Source: Collinsella sp.
Lineage (GTDB): Bacteria; Actinomycetota; Coriobacteriia; Coriobacteriales; Coriobacteriaceae
Length of the DNA stretch: 64,000 nucleotides
NCBI GenBank assembly: GCA_018378775.1
Contig: JAGZWV010000006.1
Location: forward strand, 3,626 to 67,625
Direction of reading: 5' to 3'
This document shows positions 8,939-17,391 of this stretch, one piece after another. Below the pieces are notes generated by a model. That model saw only the letters and a program-made list of their open reading frames with translations. It did no database searches and was not told where the DNA came from. Position numbers and translations under genes: made by a program. How positions within the stretch are numbered: the stretch's first letter is position 1; every line of letters starts with the position of its first letter.

Positions 8939-9007
8939 AAGTTGCGGTGAAATAGGGACTGTTTGGCGGTCTCAGAGCTTCAATCAGTCCCTATTTCACC
9001 GCAACTT
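8939..9007 (+). repeat. Palindromic repeat family B, copy 2
   Basis: The arms AAGTTGCGGTGAAATAGGG and the reverse complement form a stem of more than 20 bases around a 25-base loop. It lies in the divergent gap between the zinc-ribbon gene and tmk, so it is not simply a terminator for either. Confidence 0.88.
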
Positions 9008-9116
9008 CGGGGATGCCTCGATGGCTAGGTTGGATTTGGGACGCGCCGAGCACTGGGGTATCATGGCTTGGTTGATATATCTGCATTTACGCGCCTTGTA
9101 GGAAGGGGCTGCGCCC

Positions 9117-9800
9117 ATGGCTTTTGTGCCCGCTCAACATAGCTTCATTACGCTCGAGGGTGTCGATGGCGCCGGTAAATCTACGCAGGCGCGCCTGCTT
9201 GCCCGTGCGCTCGAGCTCGCTGGCTACCAGGTTGTGAGCCTGCGCGAGCCGGGCGGTACCGCCATCAGCGAAAAGATCCGTGCTCTGCTGCTCGACCCCG
9301 CCAATACGGCGATGGGCGACACTTGTGAGCTGCTGCTGTATGAGGCCGCCCGTGCCCAGCTGGTGCATGAGGTTATCGCGCCCGCCCTCGCGGCCGGCAA
9401 GGTGGTCCTGTGCGACCGCTTCTACGATTCCACGACCTGCTATCAGGCGTTTGCCGACGGCCTCGATCGTCAGATGGTGCGCGATGCCAACAACCTGGCC
9501 GTCGCGGGTACGCACCCGGCGCTCACACTCGTCTACCACATCACGCCCGAGCAGGCGGCGCTGCGCATGGCAGCCCGTGGTGCGGCAGATCGCATGGAGG
9601 CTAAGGGCATGGCCTTCCAAGAGCGCGTCTACCAGGGATTTTGCGCCATTGCCGCCGAGGAACCAAACCGCGTAAAGCTCATCGACGCAACCGCGTCCAT
9701 CGAGGAAGTCTTCGCGCAGACGGTCGAGCGGGTTCGCGCCTACGGCCTCGACATTTCCCAGGACGCCGTCACCGCTGCGCTTGCCCAGGAGGCCGAGTAG
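9117..9800 (+). CDS. tmk: Thymidylate kinase
   Basis: A 227-residue kinase that phosphorylates dTMP to dTDP. The P-loop GVDGAGKST lies at residues 15-23, the DR(F/Y) motif is in LCDRFYDSTTCY, and the LREPGGT loop binds nucleotide. It has a GGAAGGGG ribosome site. holB starts two bases after its stop, and tmk-holB is a very common bacterial gene pair. First gene of an apparent tmk-holB-ricT operon. Confidence 0.95.
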   Translation: MAFVPAQHSFITLEGVDGAGKSTQARLLARALELAGYQVVSLREPGGTAISEKIRALLLDPANTAMGDTCELLLYEAARAQLVHEVIAPALAAGKVVLCDRFYDSTTCYQAFADGLDRQMVRDANNLAVAGTHPALTLVYHITPEQAALRMAARGAADRMEAKGMAFQERVYQGFCAIAAEEPNRVKLIDATASIEEVFAQTVERVRAYGLDISQDAVTAALAQEAE

Positions 9801-9801
9801 C

Positions 9802-10929
9802 ATGGCCCCCGCTCAGGCAAGTCTGCTGGCCAAGCTCGACACCCAAGAGCGCGTGCGCGACTTTTTGACCAATGCCGTCGCCAGCGGTCGCGCATCGCAC
9901 GCCTACCTGTTTTTGGGCGCGCCCGGCGCGGGCAAGCTCGACGCCGCGTGGGCGCTCGCCCAAGCCTTCCTGTGCGAGCAGGATGGCTGCGGCTCATGCG
10001 ACAGTTGTGTGCGCGTTGCTCGCCATACGCACCCCGACGTGCACTATTACACGCCCGAGAGCGCCACGGGCTACCTCATTGCCCAGACCCGCGAGCTGCT
10101 CGACGACGTGCCGCTGGCACCCATCCGCGCCAAGGCCAAGGTCTACATCATCGACCGTGCCGAGCAGCTGCGCGCCAACACCGCCAACGCGCTGCTCAAG
10201 ACACTCGAGGAGCCGCCCGAGGGCGTTATGTTTATCTTGTTGGGCACCTCGGCAGACGTGATGTTGCCCACCATCGTGAGCCGCTGCCAGTGCGTGCCGT
10301 TTCGGCTGGTATCGCCCGCCGTCGCCGCGCAGGCCGTGAGCCGCGCCACCGGTCAGGACCCCGCGCGTTGCCGCATGGCCGTCGCCGTGGCGGGAAGCCC
10401 CACGCGTGGCATCGAGTTCCTCAAGAGCGCCGAGCGCCAGGACGCCCGCCGTCAGATGGTTCGCGCCATCGATTCGCTCATCGCCGCCGACGAGGCCGAC
10501 GTGCTCAGCCGTGCCAAGTCACTCATCGTCGCCGTTAAGGCGCCGCTCGCCGAGGTCAAGTCCACGCAGGAAAAGGTGCTCGAGCAAAACGCCGACTACC
10601 TGTCGCGTGGAGCATTGAAGCAGCTTGAGGACCGCAACAAGCGCGAACTCAACGCGCGCGAGCGTTCGGGTATTATGGAAGCGCTGGCGAGCGCGCGGAC
10701 GCTCATGCGCGACGTGCTGCTGACGCTTCAGGACGAGGCGGCAGACGTTGTGAACGAGGACGTGCGCGACACGATCGGGCGGCTTGCCGCCGCGACGAAT
10801 GTTGCGGGTGCCACGCGGGCGCTCGAGGCGGTCGCAACCGCCGAGCGCAACATCGCCAGAAACGTTACTCCCCAGCTGGCCATCGAGGTCATGCTGTTCG
10901 ATATCAGGAAGGCACTGAAATGCCGTTAG
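9802..10929 (+). CDS. holB: DNA polymerase III delta prime subunit
   Basis: A 375-residue AAA+ clamp-loader subunit. Walker A is FLGAPGAGKLDAAW and the zinc-binding cysteines lie in CEQDGCGSCDSC. The region ANTANALLKTLEEPPEGVMF followed by PTIVSRCQ (sensor/SRC motif) is diagnostic of the delta-prime/DnaX family. ATG 9802 is preceded by AGGAGG at the end of tmk; a TTG at 9781 would only add residues from inside tmk. Its last ten bases overlap the ricT start, so the genes are coupled. Confidence 0.93.
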   Translation: MAPAQASLLAKLDTQERVRDFLTNAVASGRASHAYLFLGAPGAGKLDAAWALAQAFLCEQDGCGSCDSCVRVARHTHPDVHYYTPESATGYLIAQTRELLDDVPLAPIRAKAKVYIIDRAEQLRANTANALLKTLEEPPEGVMFILLGTSADVMLPTIVSRCQCVPFRLVSPAVAAQAVSRATGQDPARCRMAVAVAGSPTRGIEFLKSAERQDARRQMVRAIDSLIAADEADVLSRAKSLIVAVKAPLAEVKSTQEKVLEQNADYLSRGALKQLEDRNKRELNARERSGIMEALASARTLMRDVLLTLQDEAADVVNEDVRDTIGRLAAATNVAGATRALEAVATAERNIARNVTPQLAIEVMLFDIRKALKCR

Positions 10930-12620
10930 TCGTACCCGTTAAGTTTACCTACGCCTCGCGCGACCTGTGGTTCGATCCGCAGGATCTGGATATCCTCGAG
11001 GCCGATTATGCCATTTGCTCCACCGAGCGCGGAACCGAGATTGGCCTGGTCACGGCCGATCCCTTTGAGGTGCCGCAAGACGAGATCGGTCAGCCGCTCA
11101 AGCCCGTGCTGCGCGTGGCGAGCGACATCGACCTGCAGCTTGCCGATGATCTGGCCATCCAGGGTGACGAGGCCATGGTCGATTTCCGTCGCCTGGTCAA
11201 GGAGCTCGACCTCGAGATGAAGCCGGTCGGCGTCGAGTACCTGTTTGGCGGCGAGAAGGCCGTGTTCTACTTTGCGGCCGAGGAGCGCGTCGATTTTCGC
11301 CAGCTCGTCAAGGATCTGTCCTCGACGCTGCACATTCGCGTCGACATGCGCCAGATCGGCGTGCGCGACGAGACCCGCCTGGTGGGCGGCTATGCCCAGT
11401 GCGGACAGGAACTCTGCTGCACGCGCTTTGGCGGACAGTTTGAGCCCGTCTCGATTCGCATGGCAAAAGAGCAAGACCTGCCGCTCAATTCCTCCAAGAT
11501 CAGCGGCGTGTGCGGTCGTCTGATGTGCTGCCTGCGCTACGAGTTCGAGGCCTACAAGGACTTTAAGAGCCGTGCGCCCAAAAAGAAGACGCTCATCGAT
11601 ACGCCGCTTGGCAAGGCGCGTATCCAGGAGTATGACACGCCGCGTGAGCAGCTGGTGCTGCGCCTGGAGAACGGCAAAGTCTTTAAGGTCAACCTAGCCG
11701 ATATGACGTGCTCGGAGGGCTGCAAAAAGAAGGCCGCCGAGCAGGGCTGCAACTGCCGCCCCGACTGCGTGACGCGCGACGTGCTCGAGCGCATCGAGTC
11801 GCCCGAGATGCGCCTGGCGCTCATGGAGCTCGATCGCGAAAACGGCGTCGATGTGGGCGATGGCCTGTCGAGTGCCGACCGTCTGGCCGGCACGTCGATG
11901 CCCAAGCGCCGTCGTCGCGATGCTGAATCCGATGCTCGCGCCGGTCAGGGTCAGGGCGAGGGCCGTGGCCGCGGAAAAGGCCGCGGTAAGGCCGAGACAC
12001 CCGAGGCCGAGGGGGCGGCCGATGGCCGTCGCCGTCGCAAGCGCGCGGGCTCGGGCGATGCTACCGAGGTTGCAGCCGCGGGCAAGAACGCCTCTCGCGA
12101 GCGCGAGGTTCAGCAGCCCCAGCAGCAGAATCGCGGCGGCGGCATGAACCCCACACGTCGCCGCCGCCGTCATCTGTCGAGCGAGGAGCGCGAGGACGCC
12201 TTCCGCTCCGCAGCTGCTCGCGAGGCCGGTGCCGCTTCCAAGGGCGCCTCGGCCTCCGATGCGCCTGTCGACAAGAGCGGCAAGTCACGTGGCGAGGAGG
12301 AGCGCGCGCCGCGTCCGCGCCGTCGCCATTCCTCGGGCGCGCAACAGAAGCCCTCAGTGCCCTCCGTGGCCGATCAGGTCTCGGATGGCGAGGTCAAGGT
12401 CACGCGCCGTCGTCCCGGGGATGGCGGGGGAGCGGCTGCCAAGGCTTCGCGTGGCGCCGCTCGCGACGAGCGCGAGCCGCGCGAGAATCGCGGTGGCGAG
12501 GGCTCGGCCGACCAGGGTCAAAAGCGCCGTCGCCGTCGTCGTTCCCGCAAGCCGCGCCAGGATGGTGGCGAGGGCTCGACCCCGTCTTCGTCCGCACCAC
12601 AACCGCCCGCCGGCGAATAA
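10920..12620 (+). CDS. ricT: PSP1-domain (RicT/YaaT-like) protein with long basic tail
   Basis: The first 290 residues form a PSP1 domain like Bacillus RicT (YaaT), which with RicA and RicF carries iron-sulfur clusters and promotes RNase Y-dependent mRNA processing. The cluster-type cysteines are visible: C161, C166, C167, C198, C203 and C204. The order tmk-holB-ricT matches the conserved neighbourhood in Firmicutes. The last 240 residues are low complexity, full of Arg, Gly, Lys and Ser with repeated RRRRR and GRGRGKGRGK runs, likely disordered and RNA-binding; this makes the protein (566 residues) about twice the usual length. Function in this organism is inferred. Confidence 0.82.
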   Translation: MPLVVPVKFTYASRDLWFDPQDLDILEADYAICSTERGTEIGLVTADPFEVPQDEIGQPLKPVLRVASDIDLQLADDLAIQGDEAMVDFRRLVKELDLEMKPVGVEYLFGGEKAVFYFAAEERVDFRQLVKDLSSTLHIRVDMRQIGVRDETRLVGGYAQCGQELCCTRFGGQFEPVSIRMAKEQDLPLNSSKISGVCGRLMCCLRYEFEAYKDFKSRAPKKKTLIDTPLGKARIQEYDTPREQLVLRLENGKVFKVNLADMTCSEGCKKKAAEQGCNCRPDCVTRDVLERIESPEMRLALMELDRENGVDVGDGLSSADRLAGTSMPKRRRRDAESDARAGQGQGEGRGRGKGRGKAETPEAEGAADGRRRRKRAGSGDATEVAAAGKNASREREVQQPQQQNRGGGMNPTRRRRRHLSSEEREDAFRSAAAREAGAASKGASASDAPVDKSGKSRGEEERAPRPRRRHSSGAQQKPSVPSVADQVSDGEVKVTRRRPGDGGGAAAKASRGAARDEREPRENRGGEGSADQGQKRRRRRRSRKPRQDGGEGSTPSSSAPQPPAGE

Positions 12621-12683
12621 CGCCCGCGAGCGGATTTAACCTGCCTTGCCCCGAGCGCATCGGGGTATCATAGCGCCGAATCA

Positions 12684-12719
12684 ACAACCCTCCCTGCGAT
12701 CGAGCGTAGGGAGGGTTGT
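12684..12719 (+). promoter_or_regulatory. Hairpin enclosing the comFC ribosome site
   Basis: ACAACCCTCCCT and AGGGAGGGTTGT pair perfectly over 12 bases around a 12-base loop. The 3' arm contains the only Shine-Dalgarno-like sequence (GGGAGGG) for the TTG start at 12723. A TATCAT -10-like box about 15 bases upstream would place this hairpin at the very 5' end of the message. It lacks a following T-run, so a terminator is less likely. Confidence 0.6.
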
Positions 12720-12722
12720 GTC

Positions 12723-13529
12723 TTGAAGAGCCATCTGAACATATTGAGCCGTCTGCAGAGTGCCGGTGCCCTACCGTTTGCGGACGAATTGCTACCGTTT
12801 GCCGAGCGCGCGACGTACGAGGCGCTCGAGGCATTGTCGCCAACACGATGTGCCGGCTGCGAGCGCGCCGGTGCGCTTATTTGCCAAGACTGCCTGGCCG
12901 CGCTCACGCTCATCGACCCACGTCATAGCTGCACCCGATGTGGCGCCCCGTTTGGGGATTTGCTGTGCACTGAGTGTTCGGTCGAGGGCACGTCTTCGGC
13001 AATGGCGGAGGCGCTCGACCGCTGCCTGGCGTGCGCCGTCTATGCGCATCCGCTGCCGCGCATCATTAAAGCGTACAAGGATGCGGGCGAGCGACGTCTG
13101 GCTCCGTATCTGGCGGAGCTGCTCTACGACACCGCCCTGCATGCCCAGGTCGTAGCTCCCGATCGCTACGGAGGCGTGCTTTCCGGTGCGGATGCGGTGG
13201 TGTTTGTGCCTGCGACGGCGGCAGCGTTTCGGCGGCGTGGTTTTGATCATATGGAGGCTATTGCGCGCCCATTTTGCGAGCTGTCGGGTGTTCCTCTGCT
13301 CGATGCTCTCGTCAAGTACGGGCATGGCGACCAGCGCGAACTCGGTCGTGAGGAGCGCCGCGAGCGTGCCCGAGGTATGTACGAGACGGTTGAGGACGTG
13401 CACGGCCGCCGCTTGCTGCTTATCGACGACGTTATCACCACGGGTGCGACGATGGCAGCGGCTTCGGCGGAACTCAAGCGCGCCGGTGCCACGGCCGTTG
13501 ATGGCCTCGCTATCGCACGCGTTTGGTAG
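12723..13529 (+). CDS. comFC: ComF family phosphoribosyltransferase-like protein
   Basis: A 268-residue ComFC-type protein. An N-terminal zinc region has four cysteine pairs (CAGC, CQDC, CTRC, CTEC), followed by a PRTase domain with the PRPP-binding motif RLLLIDDVITTGATM near residue 235. ComFC is needed for uptake of single-stranded DNA in transformation in several bacteria. The start is a TTG with its ribosome site inside a strong hairpin. The next gene begins 12 bases after its stop. Confidence 0.88.
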   Translation: MKSHLNILSRLQSAGALPFADELLPFAERATYEALEALSPTRCAGCERAGALICQDCLAALTLIDPRHSCTRCGAPFGDLLCTECSVEGTSSAMAEALDRCLACAVYAHPLPRIIKAYKDAGERRLAPYLAELLYDTALHAQVVAPDRYGGVLSGADAVVFVPATAAAFRRRGFDHMEAIARPFCELSGVPLLDALVKYGHGDQRELGREERRERARGMYETVEDVHGRRLLLIDDVITTGATMAAASAELKRAGATAVDGLAIARVW

Positions 13530-13540
13530 GGGTGGTTCAG

Positions 13541-14650
13541 ATGGCAATAAAGATCGGGCAGCGTGGCAACCCTGCAAGCGAGCAGCTGGCTGCTTCCGTA
13601 ATTCTGACGGGCGCCTCGGCGCTACGCATGATGCGCGCCGAGCGCCGACAAATGGGTTACATCAGCTGGAGGGACCTCAGTCCCGATGGAGAGTGCCGTG
13701 TGCTGCGCGCGTCGTCGCCCTCGATCGAGGACATCTATCTTCCCGACTTGGTGCGGATTGGGGCCGCAAGCGGCGAGGTGCAAGAAGATCTTTGCTTGCT
13801 GGTGGGATCTGCGGCGCAGCGCCGCCGCATGCCTGGCGTGGGCTGGTCCGTATGCTCTGGGTTGCCCGCCGGCTCGATTCTAGAGGTGGAACCAGGGGTG
13901 TACAGTCTATCTCCCGAGGCCCTTTGTGTTGCCGTCGCCCGCGAGGTCGGCTGTATCCAGGCATTTGCCCTGGCCCAGGAGTTGTGCTCTAAGATTTCGC
14001 TGAGTGACCGCGGGCAGTATCTACCTCCCTACACATCGCCTGTCGTGAACAAATTGGCAAAGGACAAAGACCAGCCGCCAGATGTCGGTTACTTTGAGGT
14101 CGAGTCCGTGCTGACACCCGATTGCCTGGTAGATTACCTCGCGGCATGCAAGGGGAATGTGGCCAAACAGCTGCTGCGCCTGTGTCCCTACCTGTCAGAA
14201 AATCTGCGCTCGCCCATGGAGTGCATCATGCTCGCTCTGTTTTCGCTTCCGTTTTCCTATGGCGGATTTGCCTGCGGTCCCTTTAAGACCGACTACAAGA
14301 TCGAGTTCGATGACCGCGCGCAGGCAATCTCGGGGATGCCGCATGCAGTTTGCGATGCGTATCAGGAAGCAGCCCAGTTTGACCTGGAATACAACGGTGA
14401 GCTGGGCCATTCCTCCCGGAGGGGACGTATCCATGATGAAAAACGCAACACGGGCTTGATTACTATGGGAATCGAGGTCGCGACGGTCAATAACGAGATG
14501 CTCTGCGACATGGAGGCAATGGAGGCGCTCGCATGGCGCATGCACCAGCGTATGGGTAAGCGATATCAGAATCGCGTAGAGGCTCGCCGAAAGAGGCAAG
14601 ATGCTCTGCTGAATACGCTCCGAGCGTGCTTTGGGCTCAAGCCAGCGTAA
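13541..14650 (+). CDS. Unknown protein with a Vsr/DUF559-like C-terminal region
   Basis: A 369-residue cytosolic protein from the ATG at 13541 (a TTG 18 bases earlier would overlap comFC). The C-terminal third has FDLEYNGELGHSS, then a basic DEKRN and a GIEVATVNNE strand. That pattern (E-x-G-x-x-H ... D-x-x-R ... G) resembles the Vsr/DUF559 nuclease-like fold often fused to AbiEi-type antitoxin domains in actinobacteria. The N-terminal 250 residues are not recognised. It has more Cys and Met and a less biased codon use than its neighbours. The assignment to a nuclease-like fold is inference; it may be inactive. A 217-bp inverted-repeat element lies 35 bases downstream. Confidence 0.55.
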   Translation: MAIKIGQRGNPASEQLAASVILTGASALRMMRAERRQMGYISWRDLSPDGECRVLRASSPSIEDIYLPDLVRIGAASGEVQEDLCLLVGSAAQRRRMPGVGWSVCSGLPAGSILEVEPGVYSLSPEALCVAVAREVGCIQAFALAQELCSKISLSDRGQYLPPYTSPVVNKLAKDKDQPPDVGYFEVESVLTPDCLVDYLAACKGNVAKQLLRLCPYLSENLRSPMECIMLALFSLPFSYGGFACGPFKTDYKIEFDDRAQAISGMPHAVCDAYQEAAQFDLEYNGELGHSSRRGRIHDEKRNTGLITMGIEVATVNNEMLCDMEAMEALAWRMHQRMGKRYQNRVEARRKRQDALLNTLRACFGLKPA

Positions 14651-14685
14651 AACTATGGCTTTATAGGGGGTCTGTTTATATGCTC

Positions 14686-14902
14686 TGTGCAAAAAACGGC
14701 AAATATGAGTACTGTTACTAGATTAGTGACAGCAAAAACAAAGAAACTTGGGCCGAAAATCTGGATTCAGCGAAGAGATAGTAAACGAATGTGGAATATC
14801 TTGGCGCCAAGCAGGCTGTGCGGAACTCAAAAAGGGCTCGTGAGGCGGTAATACTCTGCTACTAAATTGGTAACAGTACTAATATTTGCCGTTTTTTGCA
14901 CA
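14686..14902. mobile_element. MITE-like element with 47-bp terminal inverted repeats
   Basis: The left end TGTGCAAAAAACGGCAAATA continues GAGTACTGTTAC. The right end is its reverse complement with one mismatch in the first 33 bases and about six in 47. Total length is 217 bp and no protein is encoded. There is no obvious target-site duplication. The interior is AT-richer than the neighbourhood. Confidence 0.65.
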
Positions 14903-15383
14903 CGGCACCCTGAGACGGGTGCCCCGGAGCTCCCCGTGGGGGAGCTCCGGGCTTCATGGGGGCACGAATAGCCCGCTCCGACCTGCGAAATCTGTACTCG
15001 CGATGCGAATAACGCCCCTAACCTTAAACTTTAGCTTGAACTTAGCTATAATGCGCTTCGTTCCTACCAGGCTGTGGTTGCGGACGGACGAAATGCCCGT
15101 CCTAGTCCAAGACAGACGCGGTCAAAGGGATCCACGTAAGCGACCGCGTGCGCGCGGCGCGATCATGGCGCGTCCTAGATGTAAGCCGCACCGTCCGTTC
15201 TACTTTCTTTGGGGCAATACCGCCTCGCGGGCGAGCGGGTCAGTCGTGAAGGTGGCTGCGGCCTCCCGAGCAAACACCCCGGTGCGCAAGTGTGGGGTCA
15301 AATACCAGGTCAGCTGGTGGGAACAACCTGATATTCCGCGCAACGCACGGATCGTATACGACACAGAAGGCAGGGTAGTGGAC
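14903..15383 (+). ncRNA. Gene-free 480 bp holding a likely structured leader RNA
   Basis: A TATAAT box at 15047-15052 with a weak TTAAAC 17 bases upstream suggests transcription starting near 15058. The 320 bases before the lipoprotein gene contain several strong hairpins: 15082-15102 (GGACGG/CCGTCC), 15116-15149 (ACGCGGTC/GACCGCGT) and 15302-15334 (ATACCAGGT/ACCTGATAT). I could not match it to RNase P, tmRNA, SRP, 6S or T-box signatures. It may be a leader or an independent small RNA. Confidence 0.4.
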
Positions 15384-16409
15384 ATGGTGAGGGGCAGCTT
15401 GATGCACGCGGCTCGGTTAGGTGCTGGGACCGCAGCGGTCATCGCCGTTTTGGGCCTGAGCGGATGCGCGTTCAACCCGCTGTCTACGTTCACGACTCCC
15501 ACGATCGACCAGATCGAGTACGAGACCGTCACGCCGGCGGTGTCGGACGACGCCCTGGTCACTCCCGGAACCCTGACGGTCGCCCTCGATACTTCCGATG
15601 CGCCGCAGGCCATGCAGGACGCCGACGGCGAGCTCACGGGGTATGCGGTTGACGCCGCCCGCGCCCTCGCAAGCCGCATGGGCCTTAAGGTCGCCTTTGT
15701 CGATGCGTCCTCGGCAGGTTCCGCGCTCGGCGACAAAAAGGCCGATATCTTTATCGGCGAGATTAACTCCACGGACGGGGACATTAGCTCGTTCGGCACC
15801 TGCCTGTACGATGCCACTTCCGTGTTCGGTAAAACTAGAGATGGTGGGTCGCTAAGCGTTTCCACCGATACCCTTAGCACGTCCACCCTGGGCGTTCAGA
15901 TGTCCTCGGCCTCGCAGGAGGCGCTTGCTAAGCAGAGCATTACCGCCAACCAAAAGACCTGCTCCAACATCAACGAGTGCTTTGAGGCGCTCGAGTCCGG
16001 CGAGGTCGACTATGTGATCTGCGACTCCACGGCCGGCGGCTACCTTGCACGCCTGATGAGCGAGGTCTCCTATGTCGGTGCGCTCGAGGCGCCCTCGACG
16101 CTTGGTGTTGCGGGCCTCTCGTCCAATGACGAACTGTGCCGTGCCGTGAGCGATGCCCTCGACGACATCACGGTCGACGGTACGCTCGAGGCGGTCCACT
16201 GCGTCTGGTATGGCAGGATGCCCTACGACCTCACCACTAAGACGGTTTCGGGCGCTAACGTGCAGCCGGGCGACTCTGAGTCCAGTGAGACCACGTCCTC
16301 CGGCAGCGAGTCCTCCGATTCCGACAATGAGACCGCATCCTCCGAGGACAAATCGTCCAGCCAGGAAGGCGCCATCACCGACGACGACATTAACAAACTC
16401 AATAGCTAG
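15384..16409 (+). CDS. Substrate-binding lipoprotein (family 3 type)
   Basis: A 341-residue lipoprotein. The signal peptide ends in the lipobox LSGC, so the mature protein starts at Cys in CAFNPLSTF. The body matches the periplasmic-binding fold of amino-acid type ABC systems: PGTLTVALDTSDAPQAMQD, then GYAVDAARALASRMGLKVAF, then DKKADIFIGEI. The last 55 residues are a Ser/Glu/Asp-rich linker. ATG 15384 gives the correct signal peptide; a GTG six bases earlier is equally possible. No permease or ATPase gene is nearby, so it may be an orphan binding protein or sensor. A 320-base structured leader precedes it. Confidence 0.78.
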   Translation: MVRGSLMHAARLGAGTAAVIAVLGLSGCAFNPLSTFTTPTIDQIEYETVTPAVSDDALVTPGTLTVALDTSDAPQAMQDADGELTGYAVDAARALASRMGLKVAFVDASSAGSALGDKKADIFIGEINSTDGDISSFGTCLYDATSVFGKTRDGGSLSVSTDTLSTSTLGVQMSSASQEALAKQSITANQKTCSNINECFEALESGEVDYVICDSTAGGYLARLMSEVSYVGALEAPSTLGVAGLSSNDELCRAVSDALDDITVDGTLEAVHCVWYGRMPYDLTTKTVSGANVQPGDSESSETTSSGSESSDSDNETASSEDKSSSQEGAITDDDINKLNS

Positions 16410-16475
16410 TTATTGCTAGGGGTGGTGTCTCCTATACGTTGGAAAGGACACCTCTTCACGGTTTCAACACGCACT

Positions 16476-16509
16476 GCCGGGTTTCCCCAATAGGGGAGCC
16501 CGGCTTTTT
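16476..16509 (+). terminator. Terminator after the lipoprotein gene
   Basis: GCCGGGTTTCCCC and GGGGAGCCCGGC form a long stem with a four-base loop followed by TTTTT. Confidence 0.88.
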
Positions 16510-16726
16510 CATCCCTATAAAACCAGCAGGTCAAAGCCAATTTTCGAGACCAAATACAAATCTGTGGGCTCCCTCCTATAGCGCACTTTGCCATGGAAAA
16601 GTACGAGACTTCGGTATGCGGTATCAAGCAATCGTTATTCGGGTCTTTAGGAATCCGCGTGATTAAATGCACGGCAATGGGTACATAGCCAGTACAGTAA
16701 GTCCCCGAGGCAGATTGGAGCCACGT
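16510..16726 (+). other. 217-base gap upstream of hpf, candidate raiA-motif RNA
   Basis: No reading frame is convincing here. The raiA-motif RNA is known from established work to occur upstream of hpf/raiA genes in Firmicutes and Actinobacteria, so position alone makes this gap a candidate. I cannot verify the conserved nucleotides by eye. Confidence 0.3.
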
Positions 16727-17311
16727 ATGGATATCAAGGTTTCTGGACGCAAGACGACGGTAACCGATGCTCTGCGTGCGCATGTGGATGAGAAGATCGG
16801 CGAGGCGCTCAAGGTTTTCGATATCGAGCCCATGACGGTCGACGTTGTACTTCGCTATGAGAAGAACCCCTCGAACCCCAACCCGGCAATCGTCGAGGTT
16901 ACGGTTCGTGCCCGCGGTTCGGTGATTCGCGTTGCCGAGCACGGTGCAGATATGTACGCCGCTATCGACCTCTCCGCCGATAAGGTCACCCGCCAGCTGC
17001 GCAAGTTCAAGACCAAGGTCGTGGACAACCGCCAGGGCGGTGCCAGCGCCGCGGATGTCGCACCGGTCGAGCGCGTTGAGGATCTGGCCGACCTGCTGCT
17101 GCCCGAGGAAGAGGACGACCTGCTCGTCCGCGAGAAGGTTATCGACGTCACCCCGATGACTGAGGAGCAGGCGCTGGTGCAGACCGATCTGCTGGGCCAC
17201 GACTTCTACGTGTTCGAGAACGCGACGACCGGTCTCATCAATGTGGTGTATCACCGTAAGAATGGTGGATATGGCATCATCAAGCCCCGCATCGAAACAC
17301 TTGACGAGTAA
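16727..17311 (+). CDS. hpf: Ribosome hibernation promoting factor, long form
   Basis: A 194-residue long-form HPF (RaiA family). The N-terminal S30AE domain begins MDIKVSGRKTTVTDALRAHV. The C-terminal dimerisation domain ends GHDFYVFENATTGLINVVYHRKNGGYGIIKP. Long HPF pairs 70S ribosomes into inactive 100S dimers in stationary phase. ATG 16727 has GGAG seven bases upstream; the frame open further upstream adds non-conserved residues. A strong terminator follows. Confidence 0.95.
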   Translation: MDIKVSGRKTTVTDALRAHVDEKIGEALKVFDIEPMTVDVVLRYEKNPSNPNPAIVEVTVRARGSVIRVAEHGADMYAAIDLSADKVTRQLRKFKTKVVDNRQGGASAADVAPVERVEDLADLLLPEEEDDLLVREKVIDVTPMTEEQALVQTDLLGHDFYVFENATTGLINVVYHRKNGGYGIIKPRIETLDE

Positions 17312-17340
17312 AATACGTTAACTTGCATGAGTTAACGGTT

Positions 17341-17373
17341 GGCGGCCATCCCATGCGGGTGGCCGCCTTTTTT
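17341..17373 (+). terminator. Terminator after hpf
   Basis: GGCGGCCA and TGGCCGCC form the stem, followed by six T. Confidence 0.9.
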
Positions 17374-17391
17374 ACGTAAGGAGTCGCTTTG

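Noticed and set aside
7801..9007. Insertion sequence flanked by repeat B
   Set aside because: The enclosed gene is a zinc-ribbon membrane protein with no transposase features; only short palindromes flank it.
14886..15383. N-terminal extension of the lipoprotein
   Set aside because: The frame is open from 14886, but the extension would place the signal peptide and lipobox in the middle of the protein and would begin inside the MITE-like element.
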